Positions 1-10,562 of a DNA stretch of 33,276 nt are shown piece by piece (position 1 is the stretch's first letter; each line of letters starts with the position of its first letter). The DNA comes from Bacteroidales bacterium (GTDB lineage Bacteria > Bacteroidota > Bacteroidia > Bacteroidales > UBA10428), in contig JAFGPB010000021.1 in assembly GCA_016926205.1 (NCBI GenBank), positions 1 through 33,276 on the forward strand, written 5' to 3'. Below the pieces are notes generated by a model. The model had not been told where the DNA came from, ran no database searches, and was given only the letters and a program-made list of their open reading frames with translations. A program made the position numbers and the translations under genes.

Positions 1-2
1 AA

Positions 3-86
3 TACAGATATGCAGGGACCCTGATCAAAAACACATACATTGCGGGCAAAATTGAAAGCATGAATGTGCTTTACAAACATATCTGA
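3..86 (+). CDS. 3' end of an unidentified protein (partial, runs off the left edge)
   Basis: An open frame enters from the left edge and encodes 27 residues (YRYAGTLIKNTY... ending NVLYKHI) before a TGA. It is too short for the ORF track. The composition looks like an ordinary protein C-terminus, and the stop lies 12 bases before the metF stop, giving a tight convergent arrangement like the others in this window. I do not recognise the family. It could be a chance open frame, since 27 codons without a stop is not strong evidence by itself. Confidence 0.4.
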   Translation, partial: YRYAGTLIKNTYIAGKIESMNVLYKHI

Positions 87-98
87 ATGGGGTTCAGA

Positions 99-962
99 TC
101 AGAGGTGCAGTGATTCGAAGACTTCGACTGCCGCACGGGATTTGTTCAGCGTATAGAAATGAATTCCGGGGGCGCCTCTGTCAAGGAGATCCATACATTG
201 CCTGATGGCAAAGTCGACACCGGTCTGATATGATTTCTCAGGATTGTCTTTGTACCTTTCAAGCTTTTCATGCAATTCAGCAGGGATGCGGGCGGCGGTC
301 ATATCAGCGAACCTGTTGACCTGAGCATAGCTGGTGATGGGTATGATCCCGGGTATGATCCTGCATTTTATACCGCTCTCACGGGCGCGCCTGGCAAAAC
401 TGAAATATGCGTCGTTTTCGAAGAACAGTTGTGTGATCAGGAAATCAGTGCCTGAATTGTATTTGTTTTTCAGATGTCCGATGTCTTCCTCCAGAGTTTG
501 CGCTTCAGGATGTTTTTCGGGATATGCTGCCCCGCCTATTGAAAAAGCATAATGTTTCCTGACAAAACGGATCAGATCACTGGCATGTGAAAATCCGTCT
601 TTTGGAGCCTGAAAAGAAACGGATCCTTTCGGTGGATCTCCCCTGAGGAGCATCAGGTTTTCAACACCAAGCTTTTGAAGGTTCAGCATATCACTAAAGA
701 TCTTATCCCTGTCAGAACCCACGCAAGTGTAATGTGCCACGGTTGTCAGTCCGATTTTGTTCTGAAGGTAGTCGACCAGTGCAAAAGTTTTTTCCTGGCT
801 TGAACCTCCTGCTCCATAGGTTACAGAGACAAATGAGGGATTGAGCTTAACAAGCTGGCCTACATTAATTCCGAAATCAACTGCCGAGATCTCGTCTTTG
901 GGAGGGAAAAACTCAAATGAGAATGTCCTATCCGTATGTTGCATAATTTCCCGGATCTTCAT
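99..962 (-). CDS. metF: methylenetetrahydrofolate reductase (MetF)
   Basis: Flavoenzyme that reduces 5,10-methylene-THF to 5-methyl-THF, the methyl donor used by MetH. At 287 residues it is close to the roughly 295 of E. coli MetF. Family hallmarks are visible: the N-terminal FSFEFFPPKD with the catalytic-site Glu, SVTYGAGGS, the NLMLLRGDPP strand-loop, and FLITQLFFEND in the second half of the TIM barrel. It lies 45 bases downstream of metH on the same strand, so the two are very probably one operon. No separate promoter is evident in the short gap. The ATG start matches the usual N-terminus of the family. Confidence 0.96.
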   Translation of the reverse strand: MKIREIMQHTDRTFSFEFFPPKDEISAVDFGINVGQLVKLNPSFVSVTYGAGGSSQEKTFALVDYLQNKIGLTTVAHYTCVGSDRDKIFSDMLNLQKLGVENLMLLRGDPPKGSVSFQAPKDGFSHASDLIRFVRKHYAFSIGGAAYPEKHPEAQTLEEDIGHLKNKYNSGTDFLITQLFFENDAYFSFARRARESGIKCRIIPGIIPITSYAQVNRFADMTAARIPAELHEKLERYKDNPEKSYQTGVDFAIRQCMDLLDRGAPGIHFYTLNKSRAAVEVFESLHL

Positions 963-1007
963 GATCTGCTTACTGATACATTATATACGGTGCGTTTGCG
1001 GGCTTTG

Positions 1008-4000
1008 TTATCTGTAATTCAAATTTGATGCCAGAAGATTTTCTATCCGCCTCAATGACAGGCCTTTTCTGAAGGCATAATCTGAAGCCTGATCCCTGCT
1101 GATTTTGCCTACATGAAAATATTTTGAACGCGGATGCGCAAAAATAAGTCCGCTTACAGATGCAGGGGGATTCATTGAAAATGTTTCGGTAAGCGTAATT
1201 CCCGTATTGTGTTCAGCATCGAGCAAACGGAACAGCATTTGTTTCTCAGAATGATCCGGACAGGCGGGATACCCGTGGGCAGGTCTGATTCCCCTGTATC
1301 TTTCCAGCAGAAGAGCTTCGGGGGACAGGTTTTCATCCGGAGCGTATCCCCACAATTCTTTTCTCACCTTTTCATGTATCAGCTCGGTAAAGGCTTCCGC
1401 CAGTCTGTCGGCCAGTGCTTTGACCATAATGATACGATAGTCGTCCTGCTTGCTCTCAAATTCCCGTATCATCGATTCTGTACCCAGACCGGCAGTGACG
1501 GCAAATGCCCCGATGTAGTCTTCCAGTCCGCTGGATTTCGGTGCAATGAAATCGGACAGGCATAAATTTTCCAAGCCGTTGGTCTTCAATTCCTGATTCC
1601 TGAGGTTGCAAAAACGTGTCTGAACTTCCTGCCGGGTATGGTCCCTGTAAACCTCAATGTCATCACCCACAGCATTGGCTGGAAAAATTCCAATCACCGC
1701 ATTTGCAGTTATACGTCCTTCAACGGAAATCCAGTCAAGAAACGCAATCGCGTCATCATAAAGCTTTCTTGCCTCGGATCCCTTTTCAGGATCATTCAGG
1801 ATGTCCGGAAACCTGCCTCTCAATTGCCATACGACAAAAAAGAAAACCCAGTTGATGTATCGCCGGATCTCTTCAACCGAATAATTCTTATATATTTTAA
1901 TTCCCGTAAACCGTGGGATATTGATTGGTTCCTGGTCCCAGTCAATCTTAAGTCTGTTTTGCCTGGCTGCTTCAAGTGTAATGTATTCGGTCCTTTTTTT
2001 CACGCCCTCGTATGTCCTGCGCAATTCTTCATATTCATCCCGCATCAGCCTTTCGAATGACCTGTTTTTGGATGCGGACAGCAGGTTGCCGGTAACTCCG
2101 ACACTTTTTGAAGCATCTTTCACATGTACGACCGGTCCGTGATAATGTGGCGCTATTTTCACTGCAGTATGTATTTTGGAAGTTGTTGCACCACCGATCA
2201 GCAAGGGAATATTTACATGCTGTTTTTCAAGCTGTTTGGCAGCATCCGCCATGATTTCGAGGGAAGGTGTGATCAGTCCGCTTAATCCGATGATATCAAC
2301 TTTGTTGTTGAGGGCCTCCCTGATGATCTTTTCCGTCGGGACCATCACACCGAGGTCAATTACCTCATAATTGTTACATGAAAGTACGATGCCGACAATG
2401 TTCTTGCCTATGTCGTGCACATCGCCCTTTACCGTGGCCAGCAGAATCTTACCGGCTGAACGGATCCCGGATCCCGGATCCGTATCCTTTTCCTGTTCAA
2501 TGAAAGGCTGAAGGACAGACACTGCCTTTTTCATCACCCGGGCACTTTTAACCACCTGGGGAAGAAACATTTTGCCTTCACCAAAAAGATCACCCACGAC
2601 TGACATACCGTTCATCAGAGGACCTTCAATCACGTGAAGGGCCTTCGGATATTTTTCTCTTGCCTCAAGAACATCTTCTTCGATATAATCCGTAATTCCT
2701 TTGATGATCGCATGATTGATCCTGTCCTCCAGATCCATGGAACGCCATTCAAGTGCTTTGTCCTCTCTAGCCCTGCTGATCTGGTTTTTACCTGCATACT
2801 CAATCAGGCGTTCCGTGGCATCCTTCCGCCGGTTTAACACCGCATCTTCAGTCAGTTCAAGCAGATCAGCAGGAAGTTCGTCGTAAACTGCAAGCATACC
2901 GGGATTGACTATGCCCATATCCAGACCTGCCCTGATGGCGTGGTAAAGAAAAACCGAATGCATGGCTTCCCGAATGATATTGTTGCCTCTGAAAGCAAAG
3001 GAAAGGTTGCTGATACCCCCGCTTACCTTTGCATGCGGCAGGTTCTCCTTGATCCAGGTCACCGTCCTGATGAAATCCACAGCATAATTGTTGTGTTCCT
3101 CTAAACCTGTGCCGATGGCAAGAACATTGGGATCAAAAATGATGTTTTCCGGTGCAAATTCTGCTTTTGTGGTCAATAACCGGTATGCTCGCTCGCAGAT
3201 CGAGATCCTGCGTTCATATGTATCCGCCTGACCTTGTTCATCAAAAGCCATGACCACGATGGCAGCACCATATTGCTTCACCTTCCCGGCATATGAAAGG
3301 AAAACTTCTTCTCCTTCTTTCAGGCTCAGGGAATTCACAACCGGTTTGCCCTGAACACATTTCAATCCTGCTTCCAGGACCGACCATTGGGATGAATCGA
3401 TCATAAACGGCAATTTTGCGATCTCCGGTTCGGAAGCAAGCATGTTTAAGTAACGCACCATACATTGCTCCGCATCCAGCATGGCATCATCCATGCAAAT
3501 ATCCAGTATCTGTGCGCCGCCTTCAACCTGGTCACGCGCTATGGCGACAGCTTCCTCGAATTTTTCCTCGCGTATCAGCCTGGCAAATTTTGCAGAACCT
3601 GCAACATTCGTTCGCTCACCTACATTGACAAAATTGCTCTCACTGGTGATTTTCAGGGTTTCGAGTCCGCTGACACAGGTGACGGTCTGCAACGCCGGGA
3701 TGTTCCGGGGCGGATAGGCCGATGCAAGTTCAGCAAAAGCTTTAATATGTTCAGGAGTAGTTCCGCAGCAGCCTCCAAGAATATTCAGGCATTTGTTTTC
3801 AAGATAATCCGTGAAAAGCGCTTTCATGCTTCCGGGTGTATCGTCATATTCACCGAACTGGTTGGGAAGTCCGGCATTGGGATGGGCGCTGGTAAAATAA
3901 GGCGATTTATCCGCCAGTTCGCGTACATAGGGAAGCATTTCTTTTGCCCCGAGGGCACAATTCACGCCGACGCTCAGGGGCCGGGCATGGGATACGGAAT

Positions 4001-4691
4001 GAAGAAATGCTTCGATCGTTTGTCCGGACAGCATTCTGCCACTTGCATCCGTTATTGTGGCTGAAATCATGACAGGCAGTCTTTTCCTCTTATTTTTGAA
4101 AAGCTCATCAATCGCGTATAACGCAGCCTTTGCATTGAGTGTATCGAAAACGGTTTCGATGAGCAGCAGATCGGCACCACCTTCCATCAACGCCCGGGCC
4201 TGTTCTCCGTATGCAGCAACCAGATCATCAAAGGTGACGGCCCGGAAACCCGGATCATTCACATCAGGCGAAAGGGATGCCGTTTTGTTGGTCGGTCCGA
4301 GTGAACCTGCAACATACCTGGGTTTTGAGGGATTGCGACTGGTAACATCATGCGCTGCAACGGCGGCGATCCTTGCTGATTCATAATTCATTTCGTATAC
4401 AAAGCTGCTCAGTGCATAATCGGACTGGGATATTGCATTTGCGTTGAATGTGTTGGTCTCGATAATATCCGCGCCTGCATTCAGGTATTCAAGGTGTATC
4501 TGCTTTATCGCTTCCGGTTGTGTGAGGGAAAGGACATCATGATTTCCCTTCAGGTTGCTCCTGTGGTCACCGAACCGTTTTCCGCGATAGTCGTTTTCCC
4601 CAAACCGGAGTTTCTGTATAAGTGTTCCCATTGCTCCGTCAAGCAACAGGATCCTTTCAGACAGCAGGTCTATTATATCTGGTTTGTTCAT
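1008..4691 (-). CDS. metH: cobalamin-dependent methionine synthase (MetH)
   Basis: Transfers the methyl group of 5-methyl-THF to homocysteine through cobalamin. The length is 1227 residues, like the E. coli enzyme, and all modules are present in the usual order. The homocysteine domain (about 1-330) has zinc-ligand Cys245 in VNCALG and Cys308/Cys309 in GGCCGTT. A pterin domain follows (about 350-620), then the four-helix cap (about 650-735). The B12 domain carries [10 protein letters not shown] with cobalt-ligand His759, the same number as in E. coli, and SGLITPSLE. The activation domain (about 895-1227) has [12 protein letters not shown] near 1135. The enzyme therefore appears complete, including the AdoMet reactivation module. 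It is the first gene of a metH-metF pair. No cobalamin or SAM riboswitch was recognised in the roughly 150-base upstream gap. Confidence 0.97.
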   Translation of the reverse strand: MNKPDIIDLLSERILLLDGAMGTLIQKLRFGENDYRGKRFGDHRSNLKGNHDVLSLTQPEAIKQIHLEYLNAGADIIETNTFNANAISQSDYALSSFVYEMNYESARIAAVAAHDVTSRNPSKPRYVAGSLGPTNKTASLSPDVNDPGFRAVTFDDLVAAYGEQARALMEGGADLLLIETVFDTLNAKAALYAIDELFKNKRKRLPVMISATITDASGRMLSGQTIEAFLHSVSHARPLSVGVNCALGAKEMLPYVRELADKSPYFTSAHPNAGLPNQFGEYDDTPGSMKALFTDYLENKCLNILGGCCGTTPEHIKAFAELASAYPPRNIPALQTVTCVSGLETLKITSESNFVNVGERTNVAGSAKFARLIREEKFEEAVAIARDQVEGGAQILDICMDDAMLDAEQCMVRYLNMLASEPEIAKLPFMIDSSQWSVLEAGLKCVQGKPVVNSLSLKEGEEVFLSYAGKVKQYGAAIVVMAFDEQGQADTYERRISICERAYRLLTTKAEFAPENIIFDPNVLAIGTGLEEHNNYAVDFIRTVTWIKENLPHAKVSGGISNLSFAFRGNNIIREAMHSVFLYHAIRAGLDMGIVNPGMLAVYDELPADLLELTEDAVLNRRKDATERLIEYAGKNQISRAREDKALEWRSMDLEDRINHAIIKGITDYIEEDVLEAREKYPKALHVIEGPLMNGMSVVGDLFGEGKMFLPQVVKSARVMKKAVSVLQPFIEQEKDTDPGSGIRSAGKILLATVKGDVHDIGKNIVGIVLSCNNYEVIDLGVMVPTEKIIREALNNKVDIIGLSGLITPSLEIMADAAKQLEKQHVNIPLLIGGATTSKIHTAVKIAPHYHGPVVHVKDASKSVGVTGNLLSASKNRSFERLMRDEYEELRRTYEGVKKRTEYITLEAARQNRLKIDWDQEPINIPRFTGIKIYKNYSVEEIRRYINWVFFFVVWQLRGRFPDILNDPEKGSEARKLYDDAIAFLDWISVEGRITANAVIGIFPANAVGDDIEVYRDHTRQEVQTRFCNLRNQELKTNGLENLCLSDFIAPKSSGLEDYIGAFAVTAGLGTESMIREFESKQDDYRIIMVKALADRLAEAFTELIHEKVRKELWGYAPDENLSPEALLLERYRGIRPAHGYPACPDHSEKQMLFRLLDAEHNTGITLTETFSMNPPASVSGLIFAHPRSKYFHVGKISRDQASDYAFRKGLSLRRIENLLASNLNYR

Positions 4692-4729
4692 GACTTGTTC
4701 AATCCGGTTGAGGAGGTTGCTAAAAGAGG

Positions 4730-4737
4730 CAAAGTTA
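4730..4737 (-). promoter_or_regulatory. putative -7 promoter element for metH-metF
   Basis: Read on the minus strand this is TAACTTTG, a full match to the Bacteroidota -7 consensus TAnnTTTG. It sits about 40 bases before the metH ATG and implies a leader of roughly 30 bases. A -33 TTTG at the expected spacing is not visible, so the call rests on the -7 match and its position. Confidence 0.45.
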
Positions 4738-4841
4738 ATAAAGCAGATCCATTAATTATGAATACACAACCAAAGAAATACACTCACCATAACATTTGGG
4801 ACAAGCGGATAATGCCGGGTAAGTTTGTACAGTTGGGCACT

Positions 4842-6746
4842 TTACTGCAAGAGTTTTAATAATGTGCTGATGTTGGTTTCATTAATTATGTTTTTGCCCT
4901 GTGGTGTGTACATGTAATTCAGGCGTTCCATATAACGTTCCAGGATCCGGGGCCTTACAATTTTTAAGGTACTGTTCAACAACCGGTTCTCTTCGGTAAA
5001 ACCTTCATCAATAAGGGCGAAACTTGCGGGCAGCCAACGATACGGGAACATACCATCAAACTTACCCCCTTTCAGAAACTGATTGATCTGAAAACTGATC
5101 AGCTGAATGATCAATCCGGGCATGTCTGCATTTGCCTCAATACCATGTTTTTTCATATAGGACATAATTGAAGCGACATCCGGATATATCAATGCACTGG
5201 TATAAGCATTCTGATTGTTGTAAAGGACACATTGATCAATAAAATCCGAATGCTGAACGATTGACTCTTCAATGCTTTCGGGACTGTATTTTTCCCCGTC
5301 ATCACTGATCAAAAGACTTTTAAATCTGCCCAGGACATACAGGAATCCGTCACGGTCGAAATAACCCAGATCGCCAGTATACAACCATCCGTCCCTGATT
5401 GTTTCCTGTGTCGTCTGAGGATTTTTCCAGTAACCCACCATTACATTCTCTCCTTTCACGACAATTTCTCCCGGTTCGCCGACCGGAACCTCCCTGCCTT
5501 CATCATCGCAGATCTTAACGTCGATATTATCGACCAGGGTTCCCGATGAACCCATCTTATGCCTTGCAGGCGTATTCGCCGATATCACGGGTGAAGCCTC
5601 CGTAAGTCCGTACCCCTGGTACATGGGAATTCCAATGCCATAAAAGAATTTTTGCAGGTCGATGTCAAGCAATGCGCCACCACCAATAAAATATTCAAGC
5701 CTGCCGCCAAAATTTTCACGGATTTTCCTGAAAATTATTAGATCAAAAATATCATTAAGAAGCTTTAAAAGGATCCTGAATCCTTTGCCCTTATTGAATC
5801 CCGTGCCGTTGTAAAGATGTGCGATCTTCAGTCCGGCATTGAACAGTTTCACTGCTGCCTGTCCTTTTTCCCTGATACCTTTTTCAATGTTCTTCCTGAA
5901 GTTCTTCGCCAGTGAAGGTACGCTCAACAGCAGGTAAGGCCTGTTTTCCTTAATATTCACGGGAATGTTCTTCAGGGTTTCCATAGGTGTCGATCCGACC
6001 TGAACGGAGGCAAGACTTGCTCCACATGACATGAGTGTATAGATGCCGCATGTATGTGTGAACGAATGGTCCCAGGGTAAGATCAGAAGGGTAGTCCAGA
6101 ACATGGGTATGGTAAAAAGGCTCAGGGACTGTTCGATGTTGGCGGTATAATTCCGGTGGCTCAGTACAATACCCTTGGGATCTGCCGTCGTTCCGGAAGT
6201 GTAACAGATGTTTGCATAATCGTTCTCAGTGACGGACTGCCATCTTTCCTGCAATTGGATGGCATGCTTCCTGAGGAATTCCCTGCCACTTTCAATGATA
6301 TCGTGATAATATAAAACAAAATCCTCATTGTGTTCCGTTTCATCAAGAAGAATAATTTTTTCCAGTGCTCCGAGGTCCTGTTTAAGCGGAAAAATCTTTT
6401 TTGCCTGGTTTTTTGATACAATGATGTATTTTGCTTCAGAATGATTCAGCCTGAAAATGAGATCGGCAGGTTCCGAGAGTCTCACAGAAAGGGGTACATC
6501 AACTGCACCTGCAAAAAAAATACCGAGCTCACAGATCACCCAGTCATTTCTGTTCTCCGAAAGCAATGCGATCCGGTCTCCTTTTTTTATTCCCAGCTGC
6601 ATAAGTCCGGCTGCGAAATAATGAACTTTTTCCTGTACTTCTTTAAAGGTTGTGCCTTTGTAATTATTATTGCTTTTTTCCAGCAGAAAAACGTTATTGC
6701 TGTATCTGGTCACGCAATCTTCGAAAAGACGGGGCAGAGTTCTCAT
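4842..6746 (-). CDS. AMP-dependent long-chain fatty acid--CoA ligase
   Basis: ANL-superfamily adenylating enzyme that activates a fatty acid to acyl-AMP and then acyl-CoA. The 634 residues match the long-chain acyl-CoA synthetase type. Visible core motifs are the phosphate-binding loop YTSGTTADPKG (about 184), YQGYGLTEASP (about 379), YTGDLGYFDRDG (about 457) and GRFKSLLISDDGEKYSPE, the hinge to the mobile C-terminal domain. There is no signal peptide, so the protein is cytoplasmic or membrane-associated. It lies 150 bases upstream of metH on the same strand and 136 bases downstream of an orphan response regulator. The gaps suggest independent transcription. The chain-length preference cannot be read from sequence alone. 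Confidence 0.9.
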   Translation of the reverse strand: MRTLPRLFEDCVTRYSNNVFLLEKSNNNYKGTTFKEVQEKVHYFAAGLMQLGIKKGDRIALLSENRNDWVICELGIFFAGAVDVPLSVRLSEPADLIFRLNHSEAKYIIVSKNQAKKIFPLKQDLGALEKIILLDETEHNEDFVLYYHDIIESGREFLRKHAIQLQERWQSVTENDYANICYTSGTTADPKGIVLSHRNYTANIEQSLSLFTIPMFWTTLLILPWDHSFTHTCGIYTLMSCGASLASVQVGSTPMETLKNIPVNIKENRPYLLLSVPSLAKNFRKNIEKGIREKGQAAVKLFNAGLKIAHLYNGTGFNKGKGFRILLKLLNDIFDLIIFRKIRENFGGRLEYFIGGGALLDIDLQKFFYGIGIPMYQGYGLTEASPVISANTPARHKMGSSGTLVDNIDVKICDDEGREVPVGEPGEIVVKGENVMVGYWKNPQTTQETIRDGWLYTGDLGYFDRDGFLYVLGRFKSLLISDDGEKYSPESIEESIVQHSDFIDQCVLYNNQNAYTSALIYPDVASIMSYMKKHGIEANADMPGLIIQLISFQINQFLKGGKFDGMFPYRWLPASFALIDEGFTEENRLLNSTLKIVRPRILERYMERLNYMYTPQGKNIINETNISTLLKLLQ

Positions 6747-6882
6747 AATATCATATGTTTTTTATTTCAGGACCAATATAAAATAAAAAAACGAATGCTG
6801 AAACTGCAGGCTGTTAAAATCAATGGCCCGTCAAGAATTTGATGAGGAAGGAATTCGAAATGGCTGTCAAGATACTTGCAAC

Positions 6883-7278
6883 TTAACGGGTGGCGACAGG
6901 ATTCAGCAAATTTGCAATGCGGCTGAGCAAATCTTCAATGCTGACAGGTTTTGAAACGTAATCATCGCACCCTGCTGCCAGACACTGCTCGATTTCATCG
7001 CTGTATGTATTGGCGGTGTGTGCGATAATGGGAAGCTCGGGCTTGAATGATTTGATCTGCCTTACAGCTTCGAGTCCGTCCACTACAGGCAGTTGCAAAT
7101 CCATGATCACAATGTCAATATATTTATAAATCTTACAATAATCTATTGCCATTCTTCCGTTAATGGCCCAGATGACTTTGATTCTTGTAAACCTAGCAAA
7201 GATCAGTTCCAGATAACGGTAATTCATTTCGTCATCTTCTGTGATCAGTATGGTCCGGTTGCTCCAGTCGTACGACAT
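6883..7278 (-). CDS. single-domain response regulator (CheY-like receiver)
   Basis: A stand-alone receiver domain with no output domain. The acidic pair (TEDDE), phospho-acceptor Asp (VIMDLQLP), switch Thr (IIAHTA) and conserved Lys (YVSKPV) are all present, so it should be phosphorylatable. I chose the internal ATG (MSYDWSNRTILI...). The track's longer form from 7308 adds ten residues that precede the usual start of the fold, and either is possible. No histidine kinase is adjacent, so it is an orphan likely fed by a hybrid kinase elsewhere. It is divergent from dnaX. Receivers of this kind with the VSKP ending often resemble the detached receiver of hybrid kinases, but the partner is unknown. 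Confidence 0.85.
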   Translation of the reverse strand: MSYDWSNRTILITEDDEMNYRYLELIFARFTRIKVIWAINGRMAIDYCKIYKYIDIVIMDLQLPVVDGLEAVRQIKSFKPELPIIAHTANTYSDEIEQCLAAGCDDYVSKPVSIEDLLSRIANLLNPVATR

Positions 7279-7467
7279 GATTTTAACGCTTAAAAGATTT
7301 GTTTTCAATTATGTATACGATTGCTCCCGGGTTACACTGAACTTTAATTGATGAATAGTTCAGGGTTGGTGTCGAACAGATTCTTTGACACGATTAAAGA
7401 GGTTGTGTATGTTCGAAAAATGTTCATTGTTATCTGTCTCTGATCCCGATATGATGTCAGAAATAGA

Positions 7468-7475
7468 TATCTTTG
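7468..7475 (+). promoter_or_regulatory. putative -7 promoter element for dnaX
   Basis: TATCTTTG is a full match to TAnnTTTG, 18 bases before the dnaX ATG at 7494. Transcription from it would begin after the track's start at 7473, which supports the downstream ATG as the true start. No convincing -33 TTTG is seen at the usual spacing. Confidence 0.5.
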
Positions 7476-7493
7476 CACTTTAAGTTCATATAT

Positions 7494-9245
7494 ATGGCTA
7501 ATTATATTGTATCTGCCCGGAAATACAGACCTGTGTCTTTTGATGCCGTTATCGGACAATCCGCTGTGACCGCCACACTCAGAAATGCCGTCAGAACAGG
7601 ACAAATTGCGCACGCGTATTTGTTCTGTGGACCACGGGGTGTGGGAAAAACAACCTGCGCGCGTATTCTTGCACGGACCCTGAATTGTTACAATCTTGAC
7701 GATTCCGCAGAAGCATGCGGAACATGTGAATCCTGTATGGCCTTTAATGAATCCAGGTCATTTAACATTCATGAACTTGATGCTGCTTCCAACAATTCTG
7801 TCGATGACATTCGCAGTCTGATTGAAAGAGTGCGAATTCACCCCCAGGTAGGGAAATACAGCATATACATCATCGACGAAGTGCACATGTTGTCCCAGTC
7901 GGCTTTCAACGCTTTCCTGAAAACACTTGAAGAACCGCCCCTGCACGCAATATTTATACTGGCAACGACTGAAAAGCATAAGATACTTCCTACCATTCTT
8001 TCACGTTGCCAGGTTTTTGACTTCAACAGGATCAGAGCAGAAGATATCATAACCTATCTGATGAAGATTGCAGATTCAGAAAATGTAAGATATGAAAAAG
8101 ATGCATTGCATGTGATTGCCGTCAAAGCAGAAGGTTCCCTGCGTGATGCCTTATCGATTTTCGACCAGACTGTAAGTTTTACCGGTAATAACATCACCTA
8201 CAAGGAGGTTGTGGATAACCTCAATGTGCTTAACCATGAGTACTATTTCAGGCTGACGGAAGCTTTTCTGGATCGATTGACTGCAAACGCATTGTTGATC
8301 TTTGATGAGATCCTTTCAAAAGGTTTTGACGGATTCCATTTCATAGGCGGTTTGTCAGGACATTTTCGCGATCTTCTGGTGAGTCATGATGTGGAAACCA
8401 TTCAATTGCTGGAAGCGGGTGAAACGATGAAGGACCGGTACATGAAACAGGCTTCTTTATGCACTCCTGAATTTTTGTTTCAGGCACTTGAAATCTGCAA
8501 CCAATGTGAAGTCGGTTATAAATCAAGCAAGAATCAGCGGTTTCATGTTGAACTGGCACTGATCAGACTCAGCAATCTAAATGCTGAAAAAAAAAACCTG
8601 AATCTTAAAAAAGATCAGATATTTGTTCCAGAAATCGCTTCATCTTCCGGAAACAAGGCAAAAGAGAATGCAAGGATCACAGAAGAGCATCACAACGTTA
8701 TACCCAAGGCGATAATTAATGAACCGGGTAATAAGTACACGGTTTCCGGTAAGAACATATCCATAAAAAAAGCACTGGCAGCAAAACCGGAGGAGCATAC
8801 TGAAGGTGATCAGGAACCGGATGAGGTTGGCATGGAATTGCCTGAAGATCATCACGGTTCGGGTTATAGTGAAGGAACGATATCAGAGGAGTTTCTGCAG
8901 ATGTGCTGGACAGCATACGCGGATCAGATCCGAAAGATCAGGCCCAGAATGTCTGTTGCGCTTAAATGCACCCGACCGGAAATCTTCCCGGGGAACAGAA
9001 TCAGAATAACGTTAAGCAATCAGGCACAGCTTGAAGAATTTAATAAGAACACAAGAACAGAATTGGAAAGATTTCTGCAGCGTGAATTGCAAAATCGGGA
9101 AGTCTCGGTTGAAATATCAATTTCCGAAACTGCTGAGGGAGATCATGTCAAATTATATACAAATGATGAGAAATTTGTCCATATGAACAAGAAAAATCCA
9201 GTACTGTCAAAATTAAAGGAAACTCTAAACCTGGAACTGGAATAG
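7494..9245 (+). CDS. dnaX: DNA polymerase III subunit gamma/tau
   Basis: Clamp-loader ATPase of the replicative polymerase. The AAA+ core is complete: Walker [10 protein letters not shown], a cysteine-rich zinc module (CYNLDD...CGTCESC), Walker B IIDEVHML, sensor 1 ATTEKHKI and the arginine finger in LSRCQ. It is followed by the lid and collar domains and a less conserved charged tail (about 370-460), then a C-terminal region that would contact the polymerase. I start at [13 protein letters not shown] because the family begins with this sequence and because the -7 element lies just before it. The track's version adds seven residues. The gene is followed 26 bases later by icd on the same strand. 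An internal A9 run near 8587 lies in the linker. Confidence 0.95.
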   Translation: MANYIVSARKYRPVSFDAVIGQSAVTATLRNAVRTGQIAHAYLFCGPRGVGKTTCARILARTLNCYNLDDSAEACGTCESCMAFNESRSFNIHELDAASNNSVDDIRSLIERVRIHPQVGKYSIYIIDEVHMLSQSAFNAFLKTLEEPPLHAIFILATTEKHKILPTILSRCQVFDFNRIRAEDIITYLMKIADSENVRYEKDALHVIAVKAEGSLRDALSIFDQTVSFTGNNITYKEVVDNLNVLNHEYYFRLTEAFLDRLTANALLIFDEILSKGFDGFHFIGGLSGHFRDLLVSHDVETIQLLEAGETMKDRYMKQASLCTPEFLFQALEICNQCEVGYKSSKNQRFHVELALIRLSNLNAEKKNLNLKKDQIFVPEIASSSGNKAKENARITEEHHNVIPKAIINEPGNKYTVSGKNISIKKALAAKPEEHTEGDQEPDEVGMELPEDHHGSGYSEGTISEEFLQMCWTAYADQIRKIRPRMSVALKCTRPEIFPGNRIRITLSNQAQLEEFNKNTRTELERFLQRELQNREVSVEISISETAEGDHVKLYTNDEKFVHMNKKNPVLSKLKETLNLELE

Positions 9246-9271
9246 ATCAGAACACAAATCACAGGCCTCAA

Positions 9272-10504
9272 ATGGAAGGAAAAAGAATATACAATCAGAA
9301 CGGAACACTGATCGTGCCCGATCATCCTGTCATTCCCTATATCGAAGGTGACGGAACCGGTCCGGATATCTGGGCGGCTGCCGTCCGTGTATTCGATGCA
9401 GCAGTCGGAAATGCTTATGCCGGAAAGCGCAAGATTTTATGGAAGGAGGTGATGGCCGGAGAGAAATCCTTCCAGGCATCTGGTGAATGGTTGCCCGATG
9501 CAACACTGGATACAATCAGAGAATATCTTGTGGCCATCAAGGGGCCTCTCACCACGCCCGTGGGCGGAGGCATACGGTCCTTGAATGTTGCCCTGCGGCA
9601 GATACTTGATCTCTATGTATGTCTCAGGCCCATCAGATATTACGAGGGTGTGCCTTCTCCCGTTAAAAATCCAGCACATACAAGTATGGTCATCTTCAGG
9701 GAAAATTCGGAAGATATTTATGCTGGAATTGAATGGATGTCCGGATCCGATCCGGTAAAAAAAGTCATTGACTTTCTGGTTCGTGAAATGGGTGTTACAA
9801 AAATCCGTTTTCCGGAATCCTCTTCCATTGGAATCAAACCTGTTTCAAGGGAGGGTACTGAAAGACTGATAAGGTCTGCCATCCGTTACTGCATCAGGCA
9901 CCGGCTGCCTTCTGTGACAATGGTTCATAAAGGAAACATCATGAAATACACGGAGGGAGCATTTCGTGACTGGGGCTATCAGCTGGTAAAGAACGAATTC
10001 AATGCGGTTGAAATTGACGGAGGTCCATGGTGCAGCATGAAAAATCCGGATTCAGGGGAAGAGATCCTTATTAAGGATGTCATTGCAGATGCTTTTTTAC
10101 AGCAAATTCTTACGAGACCCGCTGAATATTCTGTTATTGCCACCCTGAACCTGAACGGAGATTATATTTCGGATGCCCTTGCCGCAATCGTGGGAGGAAT
10201 AGGAATTGCTCCGGGAGCCAACATCAATTATGAGACCGGACATGCTGTTTTTGAGGCCACTCATGGCACAGCACCCAAATATGCCGGAAAGGATATGGTA
10301 AATCCCGGATCATTGATATTGTCAGGTGTGATGATGATGGAATACCTCGGTTGGGACGCTGCCGGTGAACTGATCATTAAAGGATTGCAGAAATCCATTA
10401 AAGCCGGAAAAGTGACCTATGATTTTGAAAGGCTTCTGCCCGGTGCCACCAGGCTCAGATGTTCGGAATTTGCCAATGAAATCATCAGGAATATGAAATC
10501 ATAA
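9272..10504 (+). CDS. icd: NADP-dependent isocitrate dehydrogenase
   Basis: TCA-cycle enzyme converting isocitrate to 2-oxoglutarate and CO2 with NADP. The 410 residues align with the E. coli-type homodimeric enzyme (416 residues). Visible features are [10 protein letters not shown] at the N-terminus, substrate-binding Ser103 in [12 protein letters not shown] (the residue AceK phosphorylates in E. coli), [14 protein letters not shown], and HGTAPKYAG. In the last motif Lys336-Tyr337 correspond to the residues that select NADP over NAD, and TYDFERL near the end agrees. The 26-base gap after dnaX suggests read-through transcription. No aceK or aceA is in the window, so regulation by phosphorylation is not implied. 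Confidence 0.96.
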   Translation: MEGKRIYNQNGTLIVPDHPVIPYIEGDGTGPDIWAAAVRVFDAAVGNAYAGKRKILWKEVMAGEKSFQASGEWLPDATLDTIREYLVAIKGPLTTPVGGGIRSLNVALRQILDLYVCLRPIRYYEGVPSPVKNPAHTSMVIFRENSEDIYAGIEWMSGSDPVKKVIDFLVREMGVTKIRFPESSSIGIKPVSREGTERLIRSAIRYCIRHRLPSVTMVHKGNIMKYTEGAFRDWGYQLVKNEFNAVEIDGGPWCSMKNPDSGEEILIKDVIADAFLQQILTRPAEYSVIATLNLNGDYISDALAAIVGGIGIAPGANINYETGHAVFEATHGTAPKYAGKDMVNPGSLILSGVMMMEYLGWDAAGELIIKGLQKSIKAGKVTYDFERLLPGATRLRCSEFANEIIRNMKS

Positions 10505-10531
10505 ATGCTGGTAAAACCGTTTGAAATGGTT

Positions 10532-10539
10532 TATTTTTG
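10532..10539 (+). promoter_or_regulatory. putative -7 promoter element for secA
   Basis: TATTTTTG matches TAnnTTTG and lies 24 bases before the secA ATG at 10563. It falls inside the track's longer ORF (TTG at 10521), which argues for the ATG start. A TTTG occurs at 10520 but is too close to serve as the -33 element. Confidence 0.45.
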
Positions 10540-10562
10540 CAATATGCAGAACAGAAGATAAT

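Noticed and set aside
2461-2481. Triple CGGATCC tandem in metH
   Set aside because: It is in frame and encodes an unremarkable Asp-Pro-Gly-Ser linker before the B12 domain; three copies of a 7-mer are not enough to claim a functional repeat.
3465-4064. 199-residue plus-strand ORF inside metH
   Set aside because: Antisense shadow of the homocysteine and pterin domains; composition follows the codon usage of the opposite frame.
4692-4841. Cobalamin or SAM riboswitch upstream of metH
   Set aside because: The gap is about 150 bases and shows no recognisable B12-box or SAM aptamer pairing; the probable -7 element leaves a leader of only about 30 bases.
8587-8595. Run of nine A in dnaX as a programmed frameshift site for a short gamma form
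   Set aside because: A run occurs in the linker, but no downstream hairpin or SD stimulator was evident and a nearby stop in a shifted frame was not established; it would need transcript or protein evidence.
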